Origin: Hygrocybe punicea | Taxonomy: Eukaryota > Basidiomycota > Agaricomycetes > Agaricales > Hygrophoraceae | Length of the DNA stretch: 64,000 nt | Reading direction: 5' to 3' | Assembly: GCA_963556145.1 (NCBI GenBank) | Contig: OY744467.1 | Span: 682,001 to 746,000 of the forward strand | Shown here: piece after piece, positions 1 to 11,600 of the stretch | Position numbering within the stretch: position 1 is the first letter of the stretch | Layout: every line of letters starts with the position of its first letter | The notes under the pieces: model-generated | Databases searched by the model: none | The model's input: the letters and a program-made list of their open reading frames with translations, nothing else | Told to the model about the DNA's origin: nothing | Translations under genes and position numbers: made by a program

Positions 1-1254
1 ACTGGGAGTTGTGATTTGGAGATTGTTTTGGTCAGTCCTGTTTGGTTTTTGTTTTCTGTCAGTAGCTGTTGGTGACGAGGGCGTCGCCATGAGGAGGAGG
101 GGCACTTGTAGTGGTAGATCACGTGACCAGTCCCTTAGTCAGTAGCAGTTCCCAATGTAGTAGTCAGTCTCATCCTTCCTATCCAGTCGACTTCCACCTC
201 GAGTCCTGCGTGAGCCCCCGGAGAGGTACCTCGGTACCTCTCCACTGTGGCATGGGTACAGGTAACCCGTGGGTAAACCCACGGGTCTATGCCAGAAGGC
301 CCAACCTCCCATTACCTCACGAACACAGCACTGACGTTGATTGATGTCGCGCTGCATCTTCGCGAGGTGACATGGGTGGGCCTCCTTGTCTCCTCCTTGT
401 CTCCCCCTCGTCTCCTAGGTGGTATCCTCGCGGATGTGGTGCTGGTGTTGATTGGCACAGTGATGCTGGTTCGTGAGGTGGGTTTAAAGCATGCCGTCGC
501 TGGTGTGTCTGGTGGTCATTTGGCCAGCACTGCTCTTGGCATCTGCCGTTGGCCCACTGGTTGAGGGGGGTGGGTGTGGGTGTGGGGGTTGGGGAGCATC
601 TGCGGCTGTAGTCAGTAGCGTAGCAATGTATAATTATAATAAAAGACATACCTGTTGCAGCGGGTGGTGGGTGCACCACCCCTGCTGCTCTTCTCTTTGC
701 CATCGTTGTCTGTTGCCGCCACGCTTGCTGTCATCGTCGTTTGCCATCATCCTGGCTTGCCGTTGTCGTTTGCCATCGTTGTGACTTGCCATCATTGTGG
801 CTTGCCATCGTTGTGGGTGCCATCGTCGCGGTTGCCATCGTCGCGGTTGTGGTTGCGGTCCTCATCCCCTGGTCCTTTTTGTCCCTGTCCTCGTAGTTGG
901 TTTGTTGTTGTGGTTGTGTGGTGTGTCTGTAGTTGTCTGGTTAGTCAGTATGATAGAACTCTATAAATAAATACTTATTGCAGCACGGGTGCACCACTTC
1001 CCACTGCTCGTTTTGCCCCCTAACCTCGCCCGTCTTCATTTTGTTACGTTTGGTCTTGCTGTTGCCACATAGTCGAGGTCAAAGTTGCATGTCATGGGAT
1101 CGTGACACTACCCGTGAAAAACCCATGGACCCATGGCCGGGTACAGGTAAATCATGGGTCCCGATTTGGCTACCCGTACCCGTACCCATGTGGACCCATA
1201 CCCATGACCCGTGCGGGTTTCAATACCCGTGCATTTCACTAGCTGGTCATCAAC
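1..1254. repeat. Repeat-rich flank, no gene recognised
   Basis: No convincing coding region is seen. The stretch holds short inverted motifs built on ACCCRTGGGT (about 240-300 and 1100-1240) and a GCCATCGTYG-type minisatellite (about 690-850). The right part ends in CACTA at 1236-1240, which on the reverse strand reads TAGTGAAATG. This resembles the TAGTG ends of the two hAT-like elements further right, but I found no matching left end or 8-bp target duplication, so it is only a possible degraded hAT-like remnant. Confidence 0.4.
690..850. repeat. GCCATCGTYG-type minisatellite
   Basis: Short imperfect tandem units of the form TTGCCATCGTTGTG and TTGCCATCGTCGCG are repeated several times. The array produces spurious low-complexity open frames and nothing in it suggests a gene. 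Confidence 0.55.
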
Positions 1255-2740
1255 TGATCGGTTGAAGCGTGTCCAAGAAATTCCTTGTTACAATGCCACT
1301 CCATCGGATGCAAGCTCCAGCATTGTCTCACACGATAGCCAACTTGGTGACCCTTCTTTATGCATTGGCAATCCTATCACCACCCTTGTTAAATGTGAGG
1401 AACAGATATTCCTAGCTGTTTCACAGATCAACCGGCTCCACTTCGCGTCGCAAAATAATCTCCAGGAAATAGCCATCCATCTATTGGCAGACAGTATGAG
1501 TAAGGTTGACTTTCAGATCTTACAACTTATTCCTGCAACAATTGAGGACGATCCACAAGGCAAACATGACTGGTGTTGGTCTTTGCGCATGGGGGTTCAG
1601 TGTGAAAATATTCTGGGCCGTCTTGTGCATCCAGTCAATCCTTCAATCTTCATCCAAACATCGGGAAGCCCCACCTATCTTTTCGAAAGCTCCTTTTTGG
1701 TCACCCTTTCCGCCAGCTTGTATCAAGATTTATTGCCTTAGGATGTTCAGGATTTACTGATAGTCAAGCATTCAGAGTATTTTCCATATCAAGTTGGAGG
1801 CAAGCAGTGCTCACAAATGTGAATCTTTTTCTGATCTGATAATCTCTAGGGAAAATATGTTTCATATGTGAGCGTGAGGATAGCACATCTCACCCTGGCG
1901 ATGCACAATCAAACTGCTCCATATGTGGACCACAAGCTCAGCTTGATCGATCAAACGCACAACGGATTCTGGAACACATGAGAGCCCACATCCTCAATGA
2001 CCCATCCTTAGATCGCACTCAAGAAAGGTGTGGCCTCTGTCTCCAGCCACCGCCGATGTGTAGGATAAGTCTCAGAAAGGAGCGAGGTTCAGGTGCTGGA
2101 TACAATGTTGATCGAGAAAAATCAGTTTGTGCCAACCTGGTTCGCTTCAATTACGCCAGTGCTGCAGATTCATCGTCAAGGTCCCTGTGCTCAAATGTTC
2201 CCATCATCTGTCCATTGTGCCCAAAATCAAGCCCTGCAGTCTGGAAGTATAGTCTCCACATTCATTTTCGTGACCAGCACAAGATAACAGTGCCAGCCAA
2301 CTTCCTGATGCAAGTTTGTATATCGGAATCAGAAAAGGATGCAATGAAGGTCCTCTGGGACACCCGATGGAAGGTACAGAAGGCACGGAGATCCAAGAAA
2401 AGCAAAATGGCGTCACCCATGGTTGTTTCACAGGCCCACAGCTCACGCTTAGCTCTCCGGTATAGTGATCTCTTGTCTAATATCTCTTCCATTAACTTAG
2501 TGGCAGCAGTACTATTACAGAAGATGATTCACCACACTCCAAGCCAGCGTTATCCAACTCTGATGACATGGGTGTGGTGCCACATGATGACACTGATGAG
2601 GAGCATATTGAGAGTGATCAGGGTAACCCACATTTCTCTGAATTGGACCATAACAATGCAGATGTTGAGTTGCGTTGTTTTGCGTGGGAAGTGTTTGAAC
2701 AAATCCACACCAAGGGTTTCCGGAGTGTGTTGTTGATCGG
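1255..2740 (+). pseudogene. N-terminal part of decayed dispersed zinc-finger/PHD-like ORF
   Basis: The frame starting near 1255 encodes a globular segment (motifs IEDDPQGKHDW and LGRLVHPVNPS) up to a stop at 1739-1741. From about 1855 it continues as a cysteine-rich part with CFICE, CSICG, HMRAHILNDPS, CGLCLQPPP and CPLCPKSSPAVW followed by an HxHFRDQH pattern, which together look like several zinc-binding knuckles. From memory of agaricomycete genomes, this arrangement with a C-terminal PHD-like finger belongs to a lineage-specific ORF family present in many copies. Here the two parts lie in different frames or exons, and the downstream coding is interrupted near 2,740 by unrelated repeat DNA. 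The matching C-terminal finger lies at 4,600-4,997. Function is unknown; the zinc fingers suggest nucleic-acid or chromatin binding. Exact exon limits around 1,740-1,855 are uncertain. Confidence 0.6.
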
Positions 2741-4560
2741 GAAATTACCTTGTTGTCCTTTAGGAACAAGGATTTAGCTCTTTAATAACTCTGAGTTATT
2801 CCTGTTGGGTGGTTGGGTTGTGGTGTGAATCCTATCAAAGGTTAGCTTTGAGGGATACAACAAATACTTGACAATAATATAAGTCAGATGTATGACTTAT
2901 AGAGGATGAGTGAACAGTGAGGTCTTCCCTACTGAAGGTAAAGACTTTGAGTGACAAGAGGTATGCAAGAGTATAAGCGGATAATAACTCAAGCAAGTAT
3001 GAACAGTGTAAGATGAACGAGTGTACAACAGTCAAGTATACAAGTAGCAAGTATACAATGAGCAGAGGTACAACAGAGATGAGCGATAGACGATGGGCGA
3101 TGGGCGAGTGTAACAGTAGATGTCAAACAAAAGGAAGGTGTGACAAAATACTATGTACAGAATGAATGAACGGACCAATAGGCAAGTAGAATTGATAATC
3201 AAGATATCGGACTTTATTCCGAAGCTTCAAACGCACATTGGCTACTAGTGCAGAATAAAGTACTGGGATATCTTTGGTGATGATCAATAGAACTTGAAAG
3301 AAGATGAATGTGACTGTACTACGTGACAGAACACAAAGAATATATATCAAACAAGTAATAAGGGAGTATCAATATATCTGAGATTGATATCCTTAAACAA
3401 ATGAATGATGACCTGAACTGCAATTGGTATTTGGGTACTAGCTACTACCAAAGTAGGTAATACAAACAAATACAGATGGGGTGAATCAGAATCTGGGAGA
3501 GGGACTGTCCTGTGACTGGGCCTGTCAGATTAGGTGACTGGGCCATCTCCAGTAGAAACTGGGCTCTATATATACCTATTCTACAGCAGGAGTCATACTG
3601 AGTCATAGAATGGTATATCAAATGGAGAGCATAGGATATGACTCATAGGGAGTCATATAGAGGAGAGGCATAAGTTTATGACTCATAAGGAGTCATAATG
3701 ATGAAAGGCATGGGGGGGTTATGACTCATAAGGAATCATAAGAAAGGAAGGCATGGGTTTGTGACTCATACAGAGTCAATTAATGAGTCACATAGGTATT
3801 ATAATCAAAGGAGGGGGCATAATGAGTCAGAAATAGTCAAAATTAGTCATAGGTGGTCATAATGAGTCATGGGAGGTCATGAATATGTCATAAGGGTCAT
3901 AATTTGTCATGGATAGACCAATGAGTCACATGTGATGGGAGTGAGTCATGTTGCTGGTCTAATCTTGGGTGTGTGAATCAAAGGCAAGGGCTGTGCCAGG
4001 GTGTGCTTCTAGAATCATCTTCCTGAGGCTGTGCTTCTTGATCAATTGATGCCATGCCATGTGTGTATCCTTATCAGTTAAGAAAAAGATAAGATCAGGG
4101 CTGGGCTGTATTTGATCAATTGATATGAAATGTGATGTGCTTCTTGATCAGGGAATGATGGGTGGCATGTGTTATCTCTATGATTGGAGATAAGGATGTG
4201 GCTGTGCTGCTTGTGCTTCTTTGGCCTCTGATAAGATATTTTGTGGGCCTTATCAGTTAAGATAAGGGTATTCCTTCATTTCCTCTGCATAGATAAGGGT
4301 TTTCTTGTATGTCCCTTCTGTAGATAAGGGTTTCCTTGCATGTCCCTTGTTTAGATAAGAGTTTCATGTATGTCCTATGTGCAGATAAGGATTTCCTGTG
4401 TGTCCTATATGCAGATAAGGGTATTCCATTCTACTCCATATGCAGATGGGGGCATTCCAGTATGAATGGTCCTTGTAATGTGATGTGTGCTGTAGGGATG
4501 GTGACTAGTGACAGCATATTACTATGTTTTGATCCGAATCCTGTTTGGATCATGACAGCG
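2741..4560. repeat. AT-rich insertion splitting the zinc-finger ORF
   Basis: No coding sequence is seen. The middle (about 3,590-3,930) repeats GACTCATA-AGGAGTCATA-like palindromes many times, and a TATATATA box lies near 3,570. The right part carries a 30-31 bp tandem array. Coding similarity of the zinc-finger ORF stops before and resumes after this block, so it is best explained as an inserted element, perhaps a degraded solo LTR. I could not find a convincing target duplication, so its class and exact edges stay open. Confidence 0.4.
4261..4461. repeat. 30-31 bp tandem repeat, about 6.5 units
   Basis: Six units each start with GATAAGGG or GATAAGRAT and end with a TGTCCY...TGCA or CTTTA-like tail. 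They begin at 4261, 4292, 4323, 4354, 4384 and 4414, and a partial seventh unit follows. Spacing is 30-31 bp and units differ by several substitutions, indicating an old array. Confidence 0.7.
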
Positions 4561-4599
4561 TGCAACATCCCCACCAATATGCCCTGACCCAGCCACACT

Positions 4600-4997
4600 G
4601 GAGCAGAGCATACCTCACCGAGCTTCATCCCCAATGTTGTGCATGCCAGCCACAGAGCTCACTGATACAACTATGGCCATCGCTGGTGATACAACATCCG
4701 ACCAAGAGGCACAAACCGAATATGCTCGAGCGCGATGTGTATGAACAAAGCAATGTGTGATTCTTGAAGGGTGCATCTGTGGTGAAGTTGTCTTAGAGGT
4801 GGAGAAGGAATCTGTCTTGGTTTTGTCTTGCAAAGCTCCAGGTTGTGAGACCATTTGGGTAAGTCTTCCAGTATCTGATTTGACCTACCCTGGACTGACA
4901 CTCTTACCAGTTTCATCTTGCATGCTTTAGCTATGATTTTGCTCCATGAAACTGGGTGTGTCCGAGCTGCAAACCGAATGGTACCAAGCGGCGCCGC
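4600..4997 (+). pseudogene. C-terminal PHD-like finger of the decayed ORF
   Basis: In one frame the sequence reads CICGEVVLEVEKESV, then CKAPGCETIW, a clean 52-bp intron (4859-4910, GTAAGT...CAG with a CTGAC branch site), then FHLACF and WVCPSCK. This is the Cys-His pattern of a PHD-like finger (C-x-C, C-x4-C, H-x2-C, C-x2-C). Two in-frame TGA codons interrupt it, one before CVILEGC and one inside the finger before NWVCPSC. Both could derive from CGA by C-to-T change. The last codons (AAG CGG CGC CGC) run to 4997, where the LTR retrotransposon begins; the natural TAA stop is now at 14838-14840, on the far side of the element. Confidence 0.65.
4994..4997. repeat. Target-site duplication CCGC, left copy
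   Basis: CCGC precedes the 5' LTR and is repeated at 14834-14837 directly after the 3' LTR. Four bases match if the LTR begins with TG. A fifth base would match only if the LTR is taken to begin GTAG. Confidence 0.75.
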
Positions 4998-5791
4998 TGT
5001 AGAGGGTCCTCGACCCTCTGAGGCCGTAACATCGATATCTAGCGAATCCGCTCGAACCCGACGTCTCTAGCAGTCTACGCTCGAACCCGACGTAACCCGA
5101 CGCAACCCGATGCATACCGACTAGCACGGCCGCTCACGTACCTGGTCGGTCTATCTCATAAACTCACGGAACTTCAAATATCGAAGATAGATCTCATCGG
5201 ACTGGGATCCCGACATCGGACTTGCCTTATTCACGCCTAGCGTCTCCCTTATGGGGATATAGTAAAGTATATTGCATCTTTTACGGTTTTTCATATCTTC
5301 CACCCATTTTCCCTGTCATCGTCGCCTCGCAACGCTCTTCCTACTTCCCCATTTTTATTCTCCTTTGTCTCCTCTCATCGGCCGAGGACTCTCGTCCGAA
5401 TCTAGGTACACAAATTTGTAGTATAAAAACGGTGCCCAAGCGCCGTCTCAAAATAAGAAACCAGTTACCCCATTTCCTCTCTCTGAGAATTAAGTCTCTC
5501 AGTAAATTCCATCGCACACATTGCTCGTCGGATTCCTCGACGCCCTCCCCGTCGTTCTACCGCCTTTATCTCTACGTTTCTCGTCACCCGACACCCGACC
5601 CGCCGTACCCGACATCGTCGGCCTCGTCGGCTTTGATCGGTCTCGATAGATTTCAGTAGTTTACTCGGCGGCTTCTTACTTTTATATCCTACTATCTTAC
5701 TGAAGCTTGTTAGACTATTCCTAGTCACTTCTACGCTGACCCCTCAGGCTTAGGATCATTATTCCGCAGCCACCCCGACCTCGCCTTTACA
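4998..5791 (+). repeat. 5' LTR, 794 bp
   Basis: The LTR starts TGTAGAGGGTCC and ends CGCCTTTACA. Its left portion contains AACCCGACGT/CAACCCGATG short repeats and a TATAAAA box lies at 5422-5428, about 425 bp in, which suggests transcription begins shortly after. It differs from the 3' LTR at 5082 (C), 5551 (G), 5605 (G) and 5634 (T). Confidence 0.93.
5422..5428 (+). promoter_or_regulatory. TATA box of the 5' LTR
   Basis: TATAAAA in the context GTAGTATAAAAACGG. The identical box occurs in the 3' LTR at 14464-14470, and a cognate TATAAAAACGG is conserved in the diverged reverse-strand LTR at 60923-60930, which supports a real promoter role. Confidence 0.65.
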
Positions 5792-5793
5792 TC

Positions 5794-5811
5794 TGGAGCC
5801 CACCGCGAGGA
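5794..5811 (+). other. Primer-binding site
   Basis: TGGAGCCCACCGCGAGGA starts two bases after the 5' LTR. Its leading TGG can pair with the CCA end of a tRNA, as in most LTR retrotransposons. The matching tRNA was not identified. Confidence 0.6.
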
Positions 5812-5827
5812 ATAGTCTAGCACCACC

Positions 5828-8626
5828 ATAGCTTCCTCTTCCCGTATCCCTCCCTCTGACCGTCGTCTTCGAGATCTTCCTCGAAGAACTCTTCAACAAG
5901 AACTCTCTTTAGCCGCCTTCGACCCGACAATCGACGACGACTTCTTCCAGCTAGTACCCGACCACCTCGCTCGACATAACAACCTCCCGCTCGTCTCAGG
6001 GTCAAACACCCCCCTATATCTTTCATCCGACAGTCTCGAATCGGTCGATATACCGATAATTACCATCACACCCGACTCATCCGATCTCAGTTCGACACCC
6101 GCATCGCCTACGTCCCCGACTTCGACCTCTTTAGAACCCCCGTCCACGTCTTCGCTCTCGATATCGAAAACTCCGTCATCGTCATCGTCTCCGTCTTCGC
6201 TCTCGACATCGAATAATCCGTCATCGTCATCGTCCCCGTCATCGTCATCGCCTACGCCGTCATCGTCCCCGTCATCGTCTTCGCCTACGCCATCATCGTC
6301 CACGTTACCCGACCCGCTCATCGTACACCCGACAACCGCTTCATCGACATCTCAGCTTCTTCCATCCACAATGACTTCGACCTCTGGATCTTCGACCGCT
6401 CCCCACGTCACCGCTCCCCATGTTACTCCACGACAAATGCCCGCTCGCGGTCACTCCACGGCCCCGACCTTCGACGGGAACCCGCTCAATTTAAACTGTT
6501 TCTTCGAAGAAGTCGAGATACTTGCTGCTGATGCCGCTCTCGACGACGCAGGACGCATTAAGCATAGTCTGCGCTACGCGTCGCTTAGCGACTACGAGCT
6601 TTGGGCAAGTTTACCTAGCGCGACCAGCGTCGATTATGCCGCATTCAAAAAGAGCGTACTCGTGCTATACCCGGGCACGGAAGACGATCACCGGTACACT
6701 ATGGCGGATCTCGACCATCTTACGCACACCCAAACCGCTTACGGTATCCGTACCCGCGCTGAACTTGGCGAATATTACCGCGAGTTCATCCGGATCTCTG
6801 GGTTTCTTCTAGACAAGGGTCGGATCTCTCCCCGAGAACGCAACATCGCGTACGAGAACGGCTTCCATGTCGAGCTCAAAAAGGACATCAAAACCCGTCT
6901 GCAGTACCAAAAGCTGAACCATTTCCATAGCGACCCTTACGACTTCCAGGACTTCCACAATTGCGCCCACTTCTTGCTGGCCGGAACCGTGGCCGAACCG
7001 TCCACCGTCTCTCGTCTCTCGTCAACGTCGCCTGCCGCCATCCGGTACTCGACTCCAATGGAACCCGCCACCCGCTACCCGCCACCCGCTCGCTATGACC
7101 CGGTCATTCCTAAAGTGGAACCGGTCGAACCTAACGTATCCGACCTATTTCGTCTCGTTTCGCAACAACTCGCCGTCCTCACGCAAGCCCTCACCGAACG
7201 CAACAACCCCCCAAAGCCGTGTGCAAATAGGGCTGAGCCGACCACCGCGGGACAGGGTTTCACCAATTTCAACTGCCTCTTTTGCGACGACCCGTTCCAT
7301 CGTATACGCGATTGTCCTATTTGCGAGCAGTACACTCGAGACGGGATATGCCGCAAGAACGAGCATGGCCGCATCGTGTTGCCTAATGGAATGTATCTTC
7401 CAAAGGCTATCGTCGGCAAAAATATGAGGGAACGCTTCGACGCGTGGCACGCACAGAACCCCGGCAACCGCGCTCCCCCTGCCCGCAACCCCACAGAACC
7501 GTTCCAACGCGACCCGCCGCCTCACGTCAAAGCTAACTTCGTCTCCGCCGTCGAAGTACCCACCTACGAACCAGAGGTCACCACCGAGTACGCCGACATC
7601 TTTCAGTCCACGACGTCCGACATCGACGACGACAACGAACAAATTAAGGTTCTGGAAGCCGAAGTGCAGCGGCTTCGTAAACGGGTTAGATTCGACGGTG
7701 TAGAGATCCCATCAAAGGCAAAAGGCAAGTCTAGAGAAACGTTTCCCAATCTGCCCACCACTTCCACGTCTGTCCCCGCCGCGAAACCCGCCGAGAAAAC
7801 GACCAGACCTATCAACGAGCAGCCGATCACCATAGTCCCCCCTTCGAACACGCGGCCGACCGAGCCGACCGCCCTTGTACCGCGCACTCCCCAGAACCTT
7901 CCCGCATCGCACCCCCAATACCGCTACCAAGCCCCCATCGAAGATCCCGGTATCGCCAAATCCGTCATCGACCGCGCGCTCGATTCTCAAGTCTGCATTT
8001 CGCAGCGAGAACTTTTAGCCATGTCGTCCGACGCCCGCCGTCACATGAAGGACCTCACTACGTCGAAAAAGGTCACCGCCGAGAGTAACAACGTCGAGGT
8101 CTTCCACTTTCACGCACCCGAAATCCCCACTCGCGCCTGTCAACATTGTCAGGAAAACGTCCCGCTCGTCGTCGGCCACAACTCAGTCCCTCTCCGTGCG
8201 GTCTACCCGCTCATCAACGGCAAATTCGTATTCGAGTGCGTCCTCGACAACGGTTCCATGATCATCGGCATGCGGCGCGATATTTGGGAGAAACTCGGTT
8301 ACGGCCTCCAAAATATGAAGATGCGGATGCAGTCGGCAAATAAAAGCGACAACGACACCCTCGGCCGGATCGCCAACCTAAAATTCACCTTCGGCGACGT
8401 CGATCTTTTCCTCCAAGTCCAAGTCGTCGACGACGCCCCCTACGAAATCCTCATCGGCCGCCCGTTCTTCACGCTATCCGAAGCCCTTACGAAGGATTAT
8501 AAAAACGGAGAACAACAAGTCACGATCACGGATCCAAACACCGGCGCCGTCGTCACCTTGCCCACCATCGAGCACAACCAAAAGAACCGACGAGAGCGGT
8601 CCGACACCGGAAAGCCGGATTTTTAG
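5828..8626 (+). CDS. gag: Gag-protease polyprotein, start codon ATA or internal ATG
   Basis: The frame is open from 5816 to the stop at 8624-8626. The first ATG is at 6371 (751 aa), but an ATA at 5828 lies in a perfect start context (CACCACCATAGC) and reading from there gives 932 aa. The extra N-terminal part is acidic and Ser/Pro-rich. The capsid-like region follows 6371. A CCHC zinc knuckle (C-x2-C-x4-H-x4-C, reading CLFCDDPFHRIRDC) lies near residue 482 of the long form. A retropepsin-type domain sits near residue 807 with the active-site motif LDNGS in place of the usual D-S/T-G. Gag packages the element RNA and the protease matures the polyprotein. The end overlaps the open pol frame by 124 bases. 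Confidence 0.85.
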   Translation: MASSSRIPPSDRRLRDLPRRTLQQELSLAAFDPTIDDDFFQLVPDHLARHNNLPLVSGSNTPLYLSSDSLESVDIPIITITPDSSDLSSTPASPTSPTSTSLEPPSTSSLSISKTPSSSSSPSSLSTSNNPSSSSSPSSSSPTPSSSPSSSSPTPSSSTLPDPLIVHPTTASSTSQLLPSTMTSTSGSSTAPHVTAPHVTPRQMPARGHSTAPTFDGNPLNLNCFFEEVEILAADAALDDAGRIKHSLRYASLSDYELWASLPSATSVDYAAFKKSVLVLYPGTEDDHRYTMADLDHLTHTQTAYGIRTRAELGEYYREFIRISGFLLDKGRISPRERNIAYENGFHVELKKDIKTRLQYQKLNHFHSDPYDFQDFHNCAHFLLAGTVAEPSTVSRLSSTSPAAIRYSTPMEPATRYPPPARYDPVIPKVEPVEPNVSDLFRLVSQQLAVLTQALTERNNPPKPCANRAEPTTAGQGFTNFNCLFCDDPFHRIRDCPICEQYTRDGICRKNEHGRIVLPNGMYLPKAIVGKNMRERFDAWHAQNPGNRAPPARNPTEPFQRDPPPHVKANFVSAVEVPTYEPEVTTEYADIFQSTTSDIDDDNEQIKVLEAEVQRLRKRVRFDGVEIPSKAKGKSRETFPNLPTTSTSVPAAKPAEKTTRPINEQPITIVPPSNTRPTEPTALVPRTPQNLPASHPQYRYQAPIEDPGIAKSVIDRALDSQVCISQRELLAMSSDARRHMKDLTTSKKVTAESNNVEVFHFHAPEIPTRACQHCQENVPLVVGHNSVPLRAVYPLINGKFVFECVLDNGSMIIGMRRDIWEKLGYGLQNMKMRMQSANKSDNDTLGRIANLKFTFGDVDLFLQVQVVDDAPYEILIGRPFFTLSEALTKDYKNGEQQVTITDPNTGAVVTLPTIEHNQKNRRERSDTGKPDF

Positions 8627-11600
8627 AAGTCGAGGACCCGGAGATACCTCTCGGAAAGGACGCACCGGGAGATGAGAAGCCGCCACTCGAAAGCGACCAC
8701 ACCTATACCACGAACTATGCTTCCCTTTTGCCGTTTCCCCTAGAAGAGGACTTATGTTTTTCTATCGATTTAGATTTCTCTTCGTCTCAGCCTCAGACTG
8801 CCGCCCAGTACATTTCATTGTTGACCGATGTACAAAATCAGCTACGTACTACCAATACCCTTCCTTCGTCTTGTTCCGTCTCCGCTCCTGCGTCACATAT
8901 TTCTTCCTCGAATATTTGTAACAAAGCCTCTACTGAACACGCTACTTATATCTCGTATACCACCCCCCCTACCAGGGACCTAAAAGGAGTCGTTACCAAG
9001 AAAAAGTATAAGAAGGTAGCCGATCGTATCCGCCCAATTTCTACCACTCTCCCCGACGAATACCGTATCATACGCGAGATCACCGGCGACCCGCTAGCCG
9101 ACTTACCCACGCTCCCGACTCACCCGCCCGACTTTACACCCGGCACCCGCTATACCCAGGAACGACACGACGCGATGCCGATGAACCCGGATGGATTCCT
9201 TTGGCCTGAGGAAGAAAAACTCGGCCACCATATCATCAAAACGCAAGAAGCCGCCTTCGCCTGGAACGAATCCGAGAAAGGCCAGTTCAATACGGACTAC
9301 TTCCCGCCGATCCACATTCCCACCGTACCGCACGACCCGTGGGTCCATCGCAATATCCCAATCCCACCCGGCATCCTTAACAAAGTCATCGGCATCATCA
9401 AAGACAAAATTAACGCCGGTACCTATGAACCCTCGAATTCGTCATACCGCTCCCGCTGGTTCTGCGTTTTGAAAAAGGATGGGAAGTCTCTTCGAATCGT
9501 CCATGATCTACAGCCACTTAACGCCGTCACTATCCGCGATCCCGCCGTACCGCCCATGACCGAGCACTTGGCCGAGGCCTTTGGCGGCCACTCTTGCTAC
9601 GCTTCCTTCGACCTCTTCGTCTCTTTCGACCAACGCCTCGTCCACCCCTCGTCTCGTGACTATATGACCTTTCAGTCTCCACTCGGAACGCTTCGACTTA
9701 CGCGGATTGCTATGGGATACACAAATTCCCTGCAGATCCTACACGGTGACTCCACGTACATCCTCCGTGACGAAATCCCTCATCTTGCCGTTCCGTATAT
9801 GGACGATATTCCCGTTAAAGGGCCTCCAACCCGCTACGAGCAACCCGACGGTACCTACGAGACTATACCCGAGAACCCGGCAATCCGACGTTTCATTTGG
9901 GAACACTTCCAAGGTGTCAACCGCGTCATCCAGCGTTTCCGCTATGTCGGCGGTACCTTCAATGGCAAAAAACTCGAGTTGTGTCGACCCTCAGTCATCG
10001 TTGTTGGCCACCGATGCACATACGAAGGAAGAGTAGCCGACGACTCCAAAGTACAGAAGATTCGCGATTGGCCACTGCCGACCAACCTCACCGAAGTTCG
10101 CGCCTTTCTCGGTATCTGCGGCGTCTTGCGTATTTTTATCAAGGACTTCTCGCTTCACTCCCGACCCCTCGTCCGCCTTACCCGCAAAGGTATACCCTTC
10201 GAATTTGGTGAAGAAGAAGAGACCGCCGTCGACTACCTCAAAAACGCCGTCATTACGTCGCCAGCGCTGCGCGCTATCGACTACACGCGTGAATGGGAAG
10301 TGATTCTCGCCGTCGATTCATCCGTTCTTGGAGTCGGCTTCGTTCTTATGCAAATCCGCGCCGACGGAAAGCGCTATCCGAATCGCTTTGGTTCAATATC
10401 GTGGAACGAACGCGAAGCCCGATACTCTCAGTCCAAGCTCGAGCTTTACGGTCTCTTCAGGGCCCTCCGCGCCTATCGGATTTTCATTATCGGCGTCCGC
10501 AACCTCACCGTTGAAGTCGACGCGAAGTACATAAAAGGGATGCTCAACAACCCCGACATTCAGCCCAATGCAACGATCAACCGATGGATAGCCGGCGTGC
10601 TCTTATTTGACTTTAGACTCGTTCACGTACCCGCTTCCGCACACGGTGCACCCGACGGACTCTCCCGACGTCCCCGCGCCGCAGAAGACCCCGAGGAGAT
10701 CAACGACTCCGACGATTGGCTCGACCACTCCTACGGTTTCTTTATGGAAGTCGTCAACTACCGACCCGTCCCCATACCGTCTAAGCCGATTGCTGTATGC
10801 GGCCGCTGCCGTGCCACAGCCGACCGACTCCAAGAATTACCGGCCGTCCTCGTCTACACAAATCAGGAAGCCGTTTCTGACATACCGCGATCCGATAAAG
10901 CCCGCGCGGCCGACGTTCGTCTTGCCCTCGTCGAGACTTGGTTACGAGATCTAACCCGACCCGCGAACTTCACGGACGAAGAATACCGTCTGTTCCTACG
11001 ATACGCCCTTGAATTCTTCGTCACTGATAACAAGCTTTGGCGCAAAGACCGTCACGGAAAACACAAACTTGTCATACCACCCGACCGCCGGCTTCAGTTA
11101 CTCAAAGACGCTCACGACTCTCTCGGCCACAAAGGTATATTCTCCGTCCGCGCTCGGCTACTCGACCGTTTCTGGTGGCCGCACCTCGACCACGACGTTA
11201 AGTGGTACGTCCAGTCTTGCCATCAGTGCCAAGTACGGCAAATGCGTTATCATCACATTCCGCCCACCGTCGCTACACCGGCCTCACTATTTCGTAAAGC
11301 GTATGTCGACACAATGTTTATGCCACGATCCGGCGGCTATCGATACATCGTCCAAGCCCGTTGCTCCCTGTCCGCCTACCCTGAGTTCCGCATGTTACGC
11401 CGCGAGACCGGCTCCACCATCGGCACGTTCTTGTTCGAAGACATCTTATGCCGTTGGGGCGCTCTCGAAGAAATCGTCACCGACAACGGCAAGCCATTCG
11501 TAGAAGCGCTCGACTATCTCGCCTCCCGCTACGGTATCCGCCACATCCGCATTTCGCCCTATAACTCACAAGCAAACGGACCCGTTGAGCGTCGCCACCT

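Noticed and set aside
2731..4570. Solo LTR with ends TGTTG...CAACA
   Set aside because: No matching target duplication at any candidate end pair; kept only as an unclassified insertion.
5893..6321. Reverse-strand Asp/Gly-rich frame
   Set aside because: Shadow of the Ser-rich N-terminal extension of gag on the plus strand.
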